64,000 nucleotides of DNA from Terebella lapidaria (lineage: Eukaryota; Annelida; Polychaeta; Terebellida; Terebellidae), in NCBI GenBank assembly GCA_949152475.1, contig OX424568.1, positions 6,051,667 through 6,115,666 of the forward strand, given 5' to 3'. The notes under the pieces were generated by a model, which saw nothing but the letters and a program-made list of their open reading frames with translations, searched no databases and was not told the DNA's origin. A program made the position numbers and the translations under genes. The first letter of the stretch is position 1, and the number at the start of each line of letters is the position of its first letter. Below, piece after piece: positions 1 to 12,500 of this stretch.

Positions 1-452
1 TATCTCGCATCGTTCTCTCGCTCCCTCGCACTCTCGCTATCAAGCATCGCTCTCTCGCTCTATCGCATCGCTATCTCGCTATCTCGCATCGTTCTCTCGT
101 TCTCTCGCTCACTCGTTCTCTCGCTCTCTCGCTCCCTCGCTCTCTCGCAATCTCGTTCTCTCGCTACCTCGCATCGCTTTCTCGCTTTCTCGCTCTCTCG
201 TTCCCTCGTTCTCTCGCTCTCTCGCTCACTCGTTCTCTCGCTACCTCGTTCTCTCGCTCCATCGCTCTCTCGCAATCTCGTTCTCTCGCTACCTCGCATC
301 GCTCTCTCGCTTTCTCGCTCTCTCGTTCTCTCGTTCTCTCGCTCTCTCGCTCACTCGTTCTCTCGCAATCTCGTTCTCTCGCTACCTCGCATCACTGTCT
401 CGCTCTCTCGTTCTCTCGCTCACTCGTTCCTTCATTTCCTCGTTCTCTCGCT
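1..452. repeat. CTCTCG-rich imperfect satellite
   Basis: The first 450 bases are an irregular array of 6-10 bp words built on CTCTCG and CTCGC, interspersed with CATCG. Every reading frame gives only Arg/Ser/Glu-rich low-complexity peptide, so the long open frame on the minus strand is not a gene. The array continues past the left edge of the window. Confidence 0.85.
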
Positions 453-1964
453 CATATGACAGGTCACAATAAATTAATCCGTTCTAACGATAAATTTCTC
501 GTTGTCACGGGTTTTTTTTTTCTATTGTTCAGATGCTATTTTTTTTATTCGTTACCACGATATTTTTCGCGCACACGGAAAATAATCACGTCCACTCTGC
601 TGCATTAATATTTATACATGTATACCTACCAGTGAATATGTTCAAATATTATTTATTGCATATGGTCAAATATGATCAGTTAATTCTTTTACGGCAAAAC
701 TAATCTCCCTGTACATATTCAAGCGCAAAACATATGACGTTCAATACCGAAATAACGATTTATATAAATTTATATAAATTAACATGAATAGATGTTGTTG
801 TTTTTCACCATCTATTTACCTATATACCCCGCCCCTTCCCTTCGAACAACGCACACAATAACCGATGTCAACAAATTATGATTAAAATTATCTATTGAAC
901 GTTAATCTTACAACAATTTTGTGTCAATTGTGACAAAAACAAAGTTGTAATTGAAGTGAAAGAATATATTTCCGTTCAAATAAGATTCTGATATCGGAAC
1001 TTACATGATATTTCTGTGACTACTGATATTTAATGAATATTCTGAATCTGAATTAAATATGTGAAGATTTTATGGTTAATTCTTATGTATTAATATTATA
1101 ATTTCGTCGGATTACATGTGTATTTTACAGGCCCTATATATCATATTTGTACATGGTTCAAGCATCTAGATTTCGCTAACGGCATCTACAACACATACAT
1201 ATAATTTGCACATGCTCCGATCCTACAGCCCAGAATATTGCGTAAGAGAGCCTGGTGAGTGGATAAGGCTCGCTACCACGTGACAGTGATATAACCAATC
1301 ATCGGAGGTGACTTGCAGCGGATGAAGGTGTAGACTGGGTGGAGGGGGTGAGGGTAAGGCGGCTAGTTGGGAGGTGATGGTTCACGGATGAGCATACAAT
1401 ACACGTACTTCAAATAACACGATAATCATCACCGTTTATTGTGATATTATATCATAATCGAGCACGATATGGAATTGTAATTTTCGAAACAATATGGGAC
1501 TCATATTGCATAATTTTACAACTTAATCGCCTATGCATACAGTGGTTTTCAAAGAATACACTGTTAAGTAGAAACTATGATGTAAATTTCAGATCAATAT
1601 CATCTATTTTATATGTCCTATTTTTATATGTCCTACAAGGAAACTGGTATGACAGGGGCGTGTCCAGGGAAGGGTGGGTACAGTCCGTACGTACTCCTTC
1701 CCTTCCATTATTTCTGTACTTGCCCATGAGCATTGTAATAGCACTGACCATGTCGAAAAATTTTATCAATATCATTAAAATATACATATAAAAGTTAGCT
1801 TCGTAGATGAATGTACATGTACATACATGGTCGTATGTATGATTATATTAGAACAAAAAAAATCATCGTGCGAGTTCTCAAAAGTGCGTTTTATCTGTAC
1901 GCTGAAATCTTCGGTTAGTTTCTGATACTGCATACCTGGTACATGAAAATTAGTTTCTGCATAC
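453..1964. other. non-coding stretch, no gene seen
   Basis: AT-rich sequence with short homopolymers and ACATGTA words. The open frame at 1441-1791 has no recognisable family, no conserved motif and no plausible splice partners. I see no promoter, RNA gene or transposon end that can be supported. Confidence 0.5.
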
Positions 1965-2275
1965 GAGACAGCGAGGGAGCGAGAGAACGAGGGAGCGAGA
2001 GAGCGAGAGAGCGAGAGAACGAGGGAGCGAGAGAACGAGAGAGCGAGAGAACGAGAGAGCGAGAGAGCGAGAGAGCGAGAGAACGAGGGAGCGAGAGAAC
2101 GAGAGAGCGATGCGAGGAAGCGAGGTTGATCTATGTGAATATCGTATCGCTCCCTCGTTCTCTGCATCGCTCTCTCGCTACCTCGCATCGCTCTCTCGTT
2201 CCCTCGCATCGCTTCCTCGTTCCCTCGCATCGCTCTTTCGCTGCCTCGCTTCGCTCTCTCGCCGCGAGGGAGCGA
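1965..2275. repeat. inverted pair of CTCTCG-type satellite blocks
   Basis: A block of GAGCGAGAGAAC words (about 1968-2130) is followed after about 25 bases by a block of TCTCGCATCGC words (about 2150-2270). The two blocks are roughly reverse complements and could fold into a long imperfect hairpin. The right block has the same sense as the array at the window start. Overlapping open frames on both strands are low-complexity by-products of the repeat. Confidence 0.75.
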
Positions 2276-2841
2276 GATTGACGAATGGACGCTATCAGCC
2301 ACCATAGAACACCTTTATTTGGATGATTGAAAATGATGAAGATTTTGATTAGTTTATCACAATATGCGCTTTATCCGGCCACTTATGGTTGTTTGATCAG
2401 GATGTAAAGACACTTTACCGATAGGGTATCGTACATCAAATGGATATAGGGCATGATGCTTATAACACAGATCAGTGAGGTCATATTGGTCAGTGATTGA
2501 TAATTATTTACAAAGAAACTCAATCAGAAACTGTAATGTCATGCAATGCGTTATCTGAAATAAACTATTGGTATCGGTGTGTTCAATTTTATTCCAGTAA
2601 AGCACAATTCCACCAGACATGTACAATATCAGACTGACACGAGACGCGTCGTGATTCATTGTTCTCTGTTTATATCAACAGAGGTATCAACAGAGGTATT
2701 CGAGGATGGGGATTTCAGTGGGTTTTATTACTAGTATATCGCGTTCTTCTTTCGAGCACTAACACGGAGTTTCGATTGTGTTACTGGTGTTTCACTGATG
2801 AAATACCGCGACAATCCATGTCAAAACTTGTGTCTTAGGAT
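2276..2841. other. 3' flank of the receptor gene, no gene seen
   Basis: Unique-looking sequence between the satellite and the minisatellite. TTTATT at 2724-2729 reads AATAAA on the minus strand. It is the first good polyadenylation signal downstream of the receptor stop codon at 3490, so the 3' UTR probably runs through the whole minisatellite into this stretch. Confidence 0.4.
2724..2729 (-). promoter_or_regulatory. candidate polyadenylation signal of the receptor gene
   Basis: AATAAA on the minus strand, about 760 bases past the receptor stop codon and just beyond the 40-bp minisatellite. The assignment is by position only. Confidence 0.35.
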
Positions 2842-3529
2842 TGTCAGTGGTGCTGTCAGGGGATACAGCCGTGGTGGTGGGGGTCAGTGGCGCTGTCAGG
2901 GAATACAGCCGTGGTGGTGGGGGTCAGTGGCGCTGTCAGGGGATACAGCCGTGGTGGTGGGGGTCAGTGGCGCTGTCAGGGGATACAGCCGTGGTGGTGG
3001 GGGTCAGTGGCGCTGTCAGGGGATACAGCCGTGGTGGTGGGGGTCAGTGGTGCTGTCAGGGGATACAGCCGTGGTGGTGGGGGTCAGTGGCACTGTCAGG
3101 GAATACAGCCGTGGTGGTGGGGGTCAGTGGCGCTGTCAGGGGATACAGCCGTGGTGGTGGGGGTCAGTGGCGCTCTCAGGGGATACAGCCGTGGTGGTGG
3201 GGGCAGTGGCGCTGTCAGGGAATACAGCCGTGGTGGTGGGGGGCAGTGGCGCTGTCAGGGGATACAGCCGTGGTGGTGGGGTCAGTGGCGCTGTCAGGGG
3301 ATACAGCCGTGGTGGTGGGGGTCAGTGGCGCCGTCAGGGGATACAGCCGTGGTGGTGGGGGTCAGTGGCGCTGTCACGGGATACAGCCGTGGTGGTGGGG
3401 GTCAGTGGCGCTGTCACGGGATACAGCCGTGGTGGTGGGGGTCAGTGGCGCTGTCAGTAGTACAGCCGTGGTGGTGGGGGGGGGGGGGGTCAGTGGCGCA
3501 GCCGGAGGATATCGGCCGTGGTGTTAGGA
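2842..3529. repeat. 40-bp minisatellite, about 17 units
   Basis: The unit is 40 bp (GTCAGTGGCGCTGTCAGGGG followed by ATACAGCCGTGGTGGTGGGG). The central units are almost identical and differ by single-base changes and small changes in G-run length. The rightmost unit (3490-3529) is strongly diverged and lies inside the last coding exon of the minus-strand receptor gene, whose stop codon is at 3490-3492. Three overlapping plus-strand open frames of about 220 aa are repeat artefacts: 40 is not a multiple of 3, so the same peptide set recurs in all frames. Confidence 0.93.
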
Positions 3530-6500
3530 ACTGTTGTCGCTAGCGGCGTTCTGTTGTCGTAGAGAGCAGGTGCATTCAAACACACTACAAGGGCCGTCAT
3601 AACGGATATAACCAGAAATATCCACAGCAGGATTCTGTCCAGGACTTGAGCCACGAATCGCCACTCGTCTTTCACCTGAAAATAGAATATGTGTCCATGT
3701 ACATCATACATGTATGTTAGTCATGCGAAAATTGGATATACACATGTATTTGACAGTATAGTAAATTTTATATATGCCTGTGCTGCAAAAAAGAAACATG
3801 TCAGATCCCTAGAAGAACCTCACCCTGGCCGAATCATCTTCATCCGAGTAATGTTGAGCGAGGAACCAGCCGCTCTCCAGACCTTTCTGTATTGTCGGCT
3901 GAAACCTGCGCATGTTTATTATGACGCACGCGTCACACAACTCTTTGAAGTTGAGCTTGTTTTTGTCCAGGCCTATGAAGGTCGTTTTGTCGAAGGCAGG
4001 GATTCTGTGAAAAGGCAACATACTCGATCGTCTCCTAACTCCGTATTCGTTCTCGTAAGCCCGGCCGTGAAGGCCACCATCCTGGCAAATACCGTTGATG
4101 TCCTGATAGTCACGGTCTATTCTTTTCGGTTGCTTTTCCTCGGGAATCATCGGGTTCTTCATGTGTAGTATCTTGGGTAGAACGACCAGGAAGAGCCATC
4201 TTGTCCTGTCTGACATTTCATGAGTGGCGGTGGACCGGTAGTTCATACACAGGATGAACGTGTTAAAGAGAATGGATATGGTTGAGAGACAGAGAGTGGC
4301 CATGATGTGTTTGCCGATCAGTGGTAACTTCAATGACGTAGACGGCACAAGGTCCATCAGAAGAAGCTGGAACACGCTCAGTGAGAGGAAGACTGAGATG
4401 GTTATCGAGATCTTCTCGCCCGAATGTGACGGCAGGTAGAACGACAAACAAGTCAGCAACATGATGCTAAGCAGTGGGATAATCAAGTTGTAAATGTAGT
4501 ACAGAGTACGTCGCTTCAAAGCCACGTGGAAAGTGACGTCAGAAAAAACTTCCGGGCAGCATGGATACTTGATGAGGTTTTTCTGAGCCAGGGCCTCCAT
4601 GACGTCCCACTCCACGCCCCTCTGGTACTGGTCCATGCCCAGGGCGTGGCCTATCGTCGTGTTGCTTAGTATCACTGACGTGGACTGCTTCCTATGGGTG
4701 ATATCCACCTGCAAGTACGACACGCACAGTCTTATATTGTTTATAATCAACAGGTTTAGTTCCTGGTGGATAACTCATGCAATACATAGAATGAATACCG
4801 GTACATACAATCGATTCGATAACTATATGAATACCATTGAAACGTATTTGATACAGCAGAAGACCAATATCACATTGCGATAGTATAGCTGCTTTTTATA
4901 TTTTTATGTCCGAAAACCTCTTTTAAATTTGTTAGATAAACATGTTTGACCAGATTATATCATGTTACGATACATGTATAACAAATAACAAAACGCTATA
5001 TATGACCTGTAGTATTACAGAAGAGGATTAGGGCCAAACAACTAATTTTTTTTTTCGATTTGTTGACTTACGTATCTCGATAAATCGAGATAATATCTCG
5101 ATAAATCGACTTATTATCTCGATAAATCGAGATATTATCTCGATAAATCGACTTATTTTTCTCGATAAATCGACTGATTTATCTCGATAATTCGAGTTAA
5201 TTATCTCGATAAATCGACTTGATAGCTCGATAAATCGACTTAATATCTCGATAATTCGACTTATTTTCTCGATAAATCGAGATATTTATCTCGATAAATC
5301 GAGTTAGTTATCTCGATAAATCGACTGATGTCTTAAGAATTTAAAGTTCAAGTAGACTGGAAATATGCTTAGAGTCACATTTTCTATATTGAACACTATA
5401 TTGAGTAGGCTTATATGATCGAGCATTATGACGTTAAATATCGAATAATACAGAACAAGTTACCGAAATAAAAACTATACTGAAGTTATTATATATCTCT
5501 TCAAACGATGCAACATGTTCAAGAATGAAATTGGTATAATTGTTTGTTTTTTCTAAAATTATTTAGCTATTAAACATGGAATGATGTATATTCGTAACGT
5601 TATCTGGAACGGCTTCTTCAACTGGATAGTTTGGTATTATTTCAGTGATTAGTGTAATGACTGTTAAATTCCATATAATTTTCAATATGAGTAATCAGTA
5701 TTCTTTATCCTATCGTTTCCAAGGAAACCAATGAATGTTATATGGCTTGCCTATATTACGGTCGATGTATATTCATTTTACTTGTACTTTAAATGTCTGA
5801 GCCATGAGTCGATTTATCGAGATACGTAAGTCGATTTATCGAGTTACGTAAGTCGACAAATAGAAAAAAAAAACTTTTAGTTTGGTGGCCCTAATCCTTT
5901 TCCGTTTAGTTTAGTTGGAAGATATGGGTATCATGCACCCCCCGGAAATCAATGTTTAATCAGTGCCACTAGAATTGAAAAAATGTGTAGAAAACGATTA
6001 GCTATGTTAACAAGTTGGCAAAATGTCCCACGTACCATTTTTATGCAAATTAGTGCCGCCATTACCGAAATATCTAATTTTCTCAATATCTCCGTCAATA
6101 ATGCTGATAATTTTACAAATGAGGTGTCTAGACCTAGGTTTTGATGGTCAAAGAACACGATTAGACCATTCCCGAAATGCACGTATGTGTTATTAGTATG
6201 ATAACAGACATATATGGTGTCAAATGTAAGTGAAAGTGGGATTTTAGCTGCATTGTCTTATGATAACATTGATAGGTGACCAGGAAGGTTTCACTGGCAA
6301 CCTTTCGTTGCATTGTTTCACCAATGTATTGGTTTGAAAGTTTCTTCTAAAGTGTCTGTATTCTCTTTCTATATAGAGTGGTTGTGGGCATTCATCATGC
6401 CCAGTGCAAACCTGGAGATCTTGGACCCAGTAATACATGCATATACTCTCTACAATCATGATGCTCATTGTATATAGTCTTAGTTTCAATAGTGACTTCT

Positions 6501-9500
6501 CTTTCCAGGTAAATGGTGGTGGTAGAATTAGCACTGGCGTAGAATCAATAGTGGTGGTGAGCACTAACAGAGGTGATGATATAGACTAATCATGCCCAAG
6601 CGCAAACCAGACCGAAGCCAAGGTCGTACTGACTCAAAACTTCCTCCACCTACATGCATCATCCATGTACTTTCCCTGAAGGATCATGGTCACTTTACCC
6701 CCTTCAGTGAAATCAAGGGCCCTGTAGATGACAAATTACATCATATCCACCAGATCCGGGACCGACGTTTGCATCTGCCACATGACTCTCCATACCGAAT
6801 GCAATCCGTATGCGATCAGATACCAACAATTCTCCCTGATGACCTGAACAGTGTCGGATATCACAGACAGTGCTACCAGAGATTTGTAGCAAACCTGAAT
6901 CGCCTTCCAGATCTAGAGCAAGATGAGGAATTCGAAGCCTCCGGATGGCATCACTCTCCTCGCAAGTCATCTTCAATGCTTTGTTCTCCAGGACCGCTCT
7001 TCCCCCCAGAATGCATTTTCTGTAACAAAGTCGAGGTGAAAGATGCTGACCGTAAAACGGAGCGAGCTGTAGTTTTCCCATCTTGGTAAAATAAAGAAAA
7101 TGGCTGGGAACAAATAGAACCACGAGCTGAGAAAATGGGTCTAGTTCGACTTCATCGTCAGGTAAAAAACATAGATCTCTTCGCTGTGGAAGCCGAACAT
7201 CATCGGTCATGTCTTCGATCTTTCCGAACAGCATTTGCTAGCTACGAGCGTGGGATTCGACGAAGTGAAGGAGAAGAAACAGAGCAAGCACGAATGTCAG
7301 CTGCCCATGGCAAGGCACTTGTCTCAGTGTTGGCACATATCCAGACTCATATCATCCAACAAAACGAAGTCCTGAAGTTAACTTCCTTGCGAAACATCTA
7401 CGTTGAGGAACTCAAACGGAATGGGTATGAAAACTCCAACTATCGCTCTGAGAAACTACTCAAACGCCTGCAAAATGACCCAATCAGGGAACATATTCAG
7501 TTTACGAAGGTTGATCACAAGAATACAGACGCCATTTCATTCTGGCTAGTGCACAGCTCCAGTATAACAGTATCTGATGCCCTTGTTCAAGCCTACACTC
7601 TTGGCAGTACAGATAAGTATCAAGATGTGGCACTCCTCCTTCGACATAATATCCTACAAGCTTTCAAAGAGTCCAAGGATCTACCATGGCCACTTACAGC
7701 TGATGACATGGAGCTCAGTTCTGAGGATCTGCTACCCCCGGACCTCATCCACTTCCTTAGTTTAGTTATGGCTGGCAAGGAAGAGGTGGAAACGAGCATG
7801 AAAATCAAACGGCTTGTATTCTCCATTGGGCAAGACCTATGTCGCGCCGTTTCCGAGGGAAAATGGAAACTTCCAAAACATGTACTTATTTGTGTGACCG
7901 TCAGACACTTATTCCGGAGCAAGCAGCTCAACATGATATTGCACAGACTTGGCCATTCAGAGAGCTACGACTTTGGCCTTGAATTAGAAACAGCCCAAGC
8001 GAAGGCTCTGGATGAAGCTTCGACCTATCTGACACCACAAATTGTGACAGGAGAGGGCAATGGTGTATTCCACTGTGAGTGGGATAATTTGAACAAAACC
8101 ACTACAAATGTGCATGGCAGCAACATTGTCAACAGTGCTGGAGGCATAATGCTGCAGGAGGTCATACCTGGGTTCGAGACTTCCAAGGTCCGAACACTGC
8201 CTATCATCGACAAGTCTCAACAGCGTAGCCTGACCGTTGAAACACCAGAAACTCTCCCACCATTGCACTTCACTCGTGTTGGCCCAATGTTTCCTCAAGG
8301 TTCCATATTCACACCTCCTGTCGAGAATGACACAGTATACATTGCTAAGATGCAAGAGTACTTCGTCTGGCTCTTCAGCAGATATATTGGGAGCAGTGGC
8401 AAGCAGCCTGTTCCCGCACTAGGTGGCTTTACATCTGCAACGGGAATCCCTCCACCTAGAAAATCAACAGTGTACTATTTCACACCAATCCATCAGCCCA
8501 TCACTGACAACGCAGTTATTCGCGAGCTACTCAAGCGCTCAGAGGAAGCCACAGCTGAAGTGGGACAGAATTGGGTCTTGAATACATTCGACCTGGGAGT
8601 CTGTATGAAAGCCTTACCTATCATCTGGAGATGGCCAGATGAATTTGCCAAACACGTGGTCATGATCGGCCCCTTTCACACATCCATGAACTACATTGGG
8701 ATGATCACAGGGCACAAAATGTGTGGTTCAGGATATACCGAGATCCTATTCGAGGCACAGCTAGTGACAAGCGGCTCCCTGAAAGGCGTTCTAAGTGGGA
8801 GGGCGTACGCCAAGTCCCTATTTTGCCTCAAAACCATTTGTGAGGCAATGGAGAGACTGTTGATTGAGAAATTTGCAGAAGAGGAGAACATCTCAATCGC
8901 TGAACCTGCTGCACTTCTCAACATGACCCAGTCTTGCAATCGAGATCATCTTGATGAAGCCACCAATGACCCATCCACTCTAACTCTGATCGGCAAGTAC
9001 CAGGCATATGACCAGAAGGTGAGCTTTGATGGATTCCTGGATAGCGATGACGATTAATCTCATAGCTGAAAACACACATGATATGTTGTCATGCATCATG
9101 ATCTTTCATTCGTACATCATGTTAATAAAGGCATTCAGATGAAATCATAGCGTCAAAAGCATATTGAATCAAAAATAACATTACACTTGACAAATGGTCT
9201 CAAAGATAAAGATACATTTCTTTATATGTTTCCTCACTTTCGAGGGAAAACATCTTATTTTTCATCACAGTAGCACATGTAGCAGAAATATATGTACTTA
9301 TATGACAAGGACACATACAGTCACTTCAGAAGTGCTTTTTTCGTGTTCTTTGACCATCAAAACCTAGGTCTAGACACCTCATTTGTAAAGTTATCAGCAT
9401 TATTGACGGAGATATTTAGAAAATTAGATATTTCGGTAATGGGGGCAAAAATTTGCATAAAAATGGTACGTGGGACATTTAGCCAACTTGTTAACATAGC

Positions 9501-12500
9501 TAATCGTTTTCTACACATTTTTTCAAGTCTAGTGGCACTGATTAAAAATTGATTTCCGGGGGGTGCATGATACCCATATCTTCCAACCCAACTAGTTAGT
9601 ATTATGCAAATTACTGGAGAACACCACGAAAATCATTCTAGGCTATGACCTGTGAGGCGTCGTGTGTCCAAGGCCCAAATTTCATGGAGCAATTCTGCTC
9701 ATCAAAAGGGAAATATTCCACATCAATGCTACAGAAACTCTTGAACTGCATGGGCGGTTTCCATGTGACCTGCCCGTTGGGAGTGATGGTCGCTTTGCTC
9801 ACTGTCGTAACCGTGTAGTCCCCGTCAGCACTGCGTGAAAATAATAGTAGTGACTAAAAAATTAGCCCAAAGGCTAAGATAGGTTACCGGACAATTTTGG
9901 TTTGGCCATGGCAGCATTGGCAGGTTACAGACCTTGAGATTTACCAATCAAGGTTCGCAGTGTAAATCCCAATCAAGGTCATCCGTATGAACTTCGATGT
10001 TACCATTACATGTATGTGTGCGGCATTTGATATTCTATTTGTTGGGTGGAATCGTTTAGGCCGCTCAGGTCAATTTACACATTCCAAGTCAGACATTTGG
10101 CACTCAAGGTCATCTGACGTCAAGTTCAAGGTCATCATTAGTTGTGCCATATATGTCTTCCTGTTCATAACATGAGCTCTCTCTGCAAGCATTCCATCTA
10201 CAGAGGCAAATCTGGGCATTTTTTGACCCCAAAATGGCTGTTTTGACCTTTCAAGGTCATCGAAGGTCAGATTCAAGGTCACCACACAAGTCGCCATATA
10301 TGACTTCCCATTTGAAAGTGCCAATTTCTAAGCTCTATCTTCAAGCGTTCTATGAGTACAGTCCGGACAGCTCCCATTATGAAGGAAAAAAGTGCCGAAA
10401 ATTTCCCGTCCAAAATTTTTTCAAAGGGTGAAAATTTTTTTTTGCCTAGAAATGGCCCAAAATGGATAGTAATGTGATTTGGGGCGAAATTTTTTTTTTC
10501 GCCGACTCGTCCAAAATTCAAAATGGCCGCCACAAGGAGATCGGCGATTCAAGGGCAACAAAACTTATACACGTCACAGAGGTATATAAGAGGAATCTTT
10601 TTAAGCAAAAATCTCAAAACTGATCAGACACTTTTTGAGAAAATACAGACCAGGTGCAAATTTGAGCGTTTCCCGACCCAAAAATGGCTGTTTTGACCTT
10701 TCAAGGTCATCGAAGGTCAAATTCAAGGTCACCACACAAGTCGCCATATATGACTTCCCATTTGAAAGTGCCAATTTCTAAGCTCTATCTTCAAGCGTTC
10801 TATGAGTACAGTCCGGACAGCTCCCATTATGAAGGAAAAAAGTGGCGAAAAAGGGTGAAAATTTTTTTTTGCCTAGAAATGGCCCAAAATGGATAGTAAT
10901 GCGATTTGGGCCGAACAATTTTTTTTTCGTCGACCCGTCGAAAATTCAAAATGGCCGCCATATGCAGACCGGCGATTCAAGGGCAACCAAACTTATACAC
11001 ATCACAGAGGTACATAACAAGAATCTTTTGAAACAAAAATCTCAAATCTGATCAGACAGTTTTTGAGAAAATGGCCGCCAAAGTTCAAATTTGACCGTTT
11101 TTCGACGAAAACGGCCGCCATTTTGAAAAAAATTAAAAAATCAAAAAACTAAAAAATGCCTCCTTCTCAAACTATTTTAAGGTATCTTTTCCCAAATTTT
11201 CAGAAAGATTGGACCGTAAACTTTAAAGATAAAAATGTGGACGGGCGACGACGACGACGACGACGACGACGGACGGACGGACGCCGGACGCAACGCCATG
11301 GCAATAGGTTATCGGACCATAGGTCCGGTAACCTAAAAAAATAGTTTGGATATACTAGTGTTAAGTTCGGCGACCGATGGAGAGGTATACCCCATTACAG
11401 GAGTGTCACGGGATGTCTTATAAATCTGCCAGCATCTGTGCGCTATAAATGTGGTGTCACTACTTGTGTAGCCAACACGCTAATTCAAAGTCAGGGTATT
11501 TATTTTTGAAATGTCATCACGAAAAGGAAATATTATAACAGAATAACGAATTTTTCGACGGAGGCTTTCTTGAAAACAGCACAGGAAAACAATTTAACCA
11601 ACGATACTTACTTGTTATACAGAACGATATCAGGCCGCCATATTTTCTCGATTGGTACATGTAACATAGTGATGTTGTTGTATTGTTTGGTTTCCCAGAT
11701 AAACCGAACGTCATGCCAATGCTGAGGGGGGGGGGGGGGGGGCAGATAAACGTAATATATACACGTGATTCGTAACATTCAATTAATATACGCATCTATA
11801 AGTATTTATTGATATCTGTTTCTATTGACATTTTCAATTATTTCATTTGATCTACCGTATTGATCCTAATAGTGGCACGTTCCCTAATAGTAGAGCGCCA
11901 GCCTCTTTCCCCCCAAATTGTCCGCATATTCGTAACCTTGTAATTCACTTCATATCTTTCTAATAAGATCTTGGATTGCTCAATTCTACACATTCATGTT
12001 ATTCGAAAACATAATAGGGTGGATTGAAGGCTAAAATATATTATTCAGTGATTTTCTGAAATTTTACCTCAATTTGACTTCTTTATTGAGCGCGCTGCTG
12101 CAAAGGTCTTGCTTCGGTTCGCCGTGCTACTATTAGGACCAATATGGTATGCATAGCACTATATGGCCTATTATAGCATTTTATAGCAGTACCTGTTCGA
12201 CCCATAAATTGATCGTCATAATTTGGTTGATTTCATCCTGAAAATGACGAGGGTTCACTCGTTATACACAAAACGAGGTACTAGTAATTCGAACTCCTGG
12301 AAGTTGATAAACATAATTTTAAAAACTATTTTTTTTAAAAATTGTAGCCCTATCCAAAGCAATCTACAGACCGAGCAATTAATACAAGTACCATCATTGT
12401 CATGGCAACGGAAAAAATATTTCCTCCGAAACAGAACTTGAGAGATGATTTTTTTCTGTATGAGATAAGAGATGTGCTATCGAACGCACCCTTACACCAA

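Larger units (their letters stand above)
5907..9594 (+). mobile_element. DNA transposon with 254-bp terminal inverted repeats
   Basis: A 3.69-kb element with matching inverted ends (5907-6160 and 9341-9594) flanking a single long gene read left to right. The outer ends read TAGTTNNGTTGGAAGATATG. The flanking triplet GTT (5904-5906 and 9595-9597) is a possible 3-bp target-site duplication, but it is too short to be certain. The element lies in antisense orientation to the receptor gene, inside its largest intron. The ends show only scattered differences, so insertion looks fairly recent. The coded protein does not match a transposase superfamily I recognise. Confidence 0.82.

Noticed and set aside
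1775-2305. Arg/Ser/Glu-rich open frames of 65-176 aa on both strands
   Set aside because: Low-complexity translation of the CTCTCG satellite, with no start context, splice sites or family.
2842-3529. CRISPR-like appearance of regular repeats (also at 22351-22990 and 45655-46300)
   Set aside because: Units are directly adjacent with no unique spacers, the setting is a eukaryotic genome, and no cas genes are present.
2798-3543. Three overlapping open frames of about 220 aa on the plus strand
   Set aside because: They are the three frames of a 40-bp minisatellite; the same Gly/Trp/Val-rich peptides recur because 40 is not divisible by 3. The real coding is on the minus strand at the right edge only.
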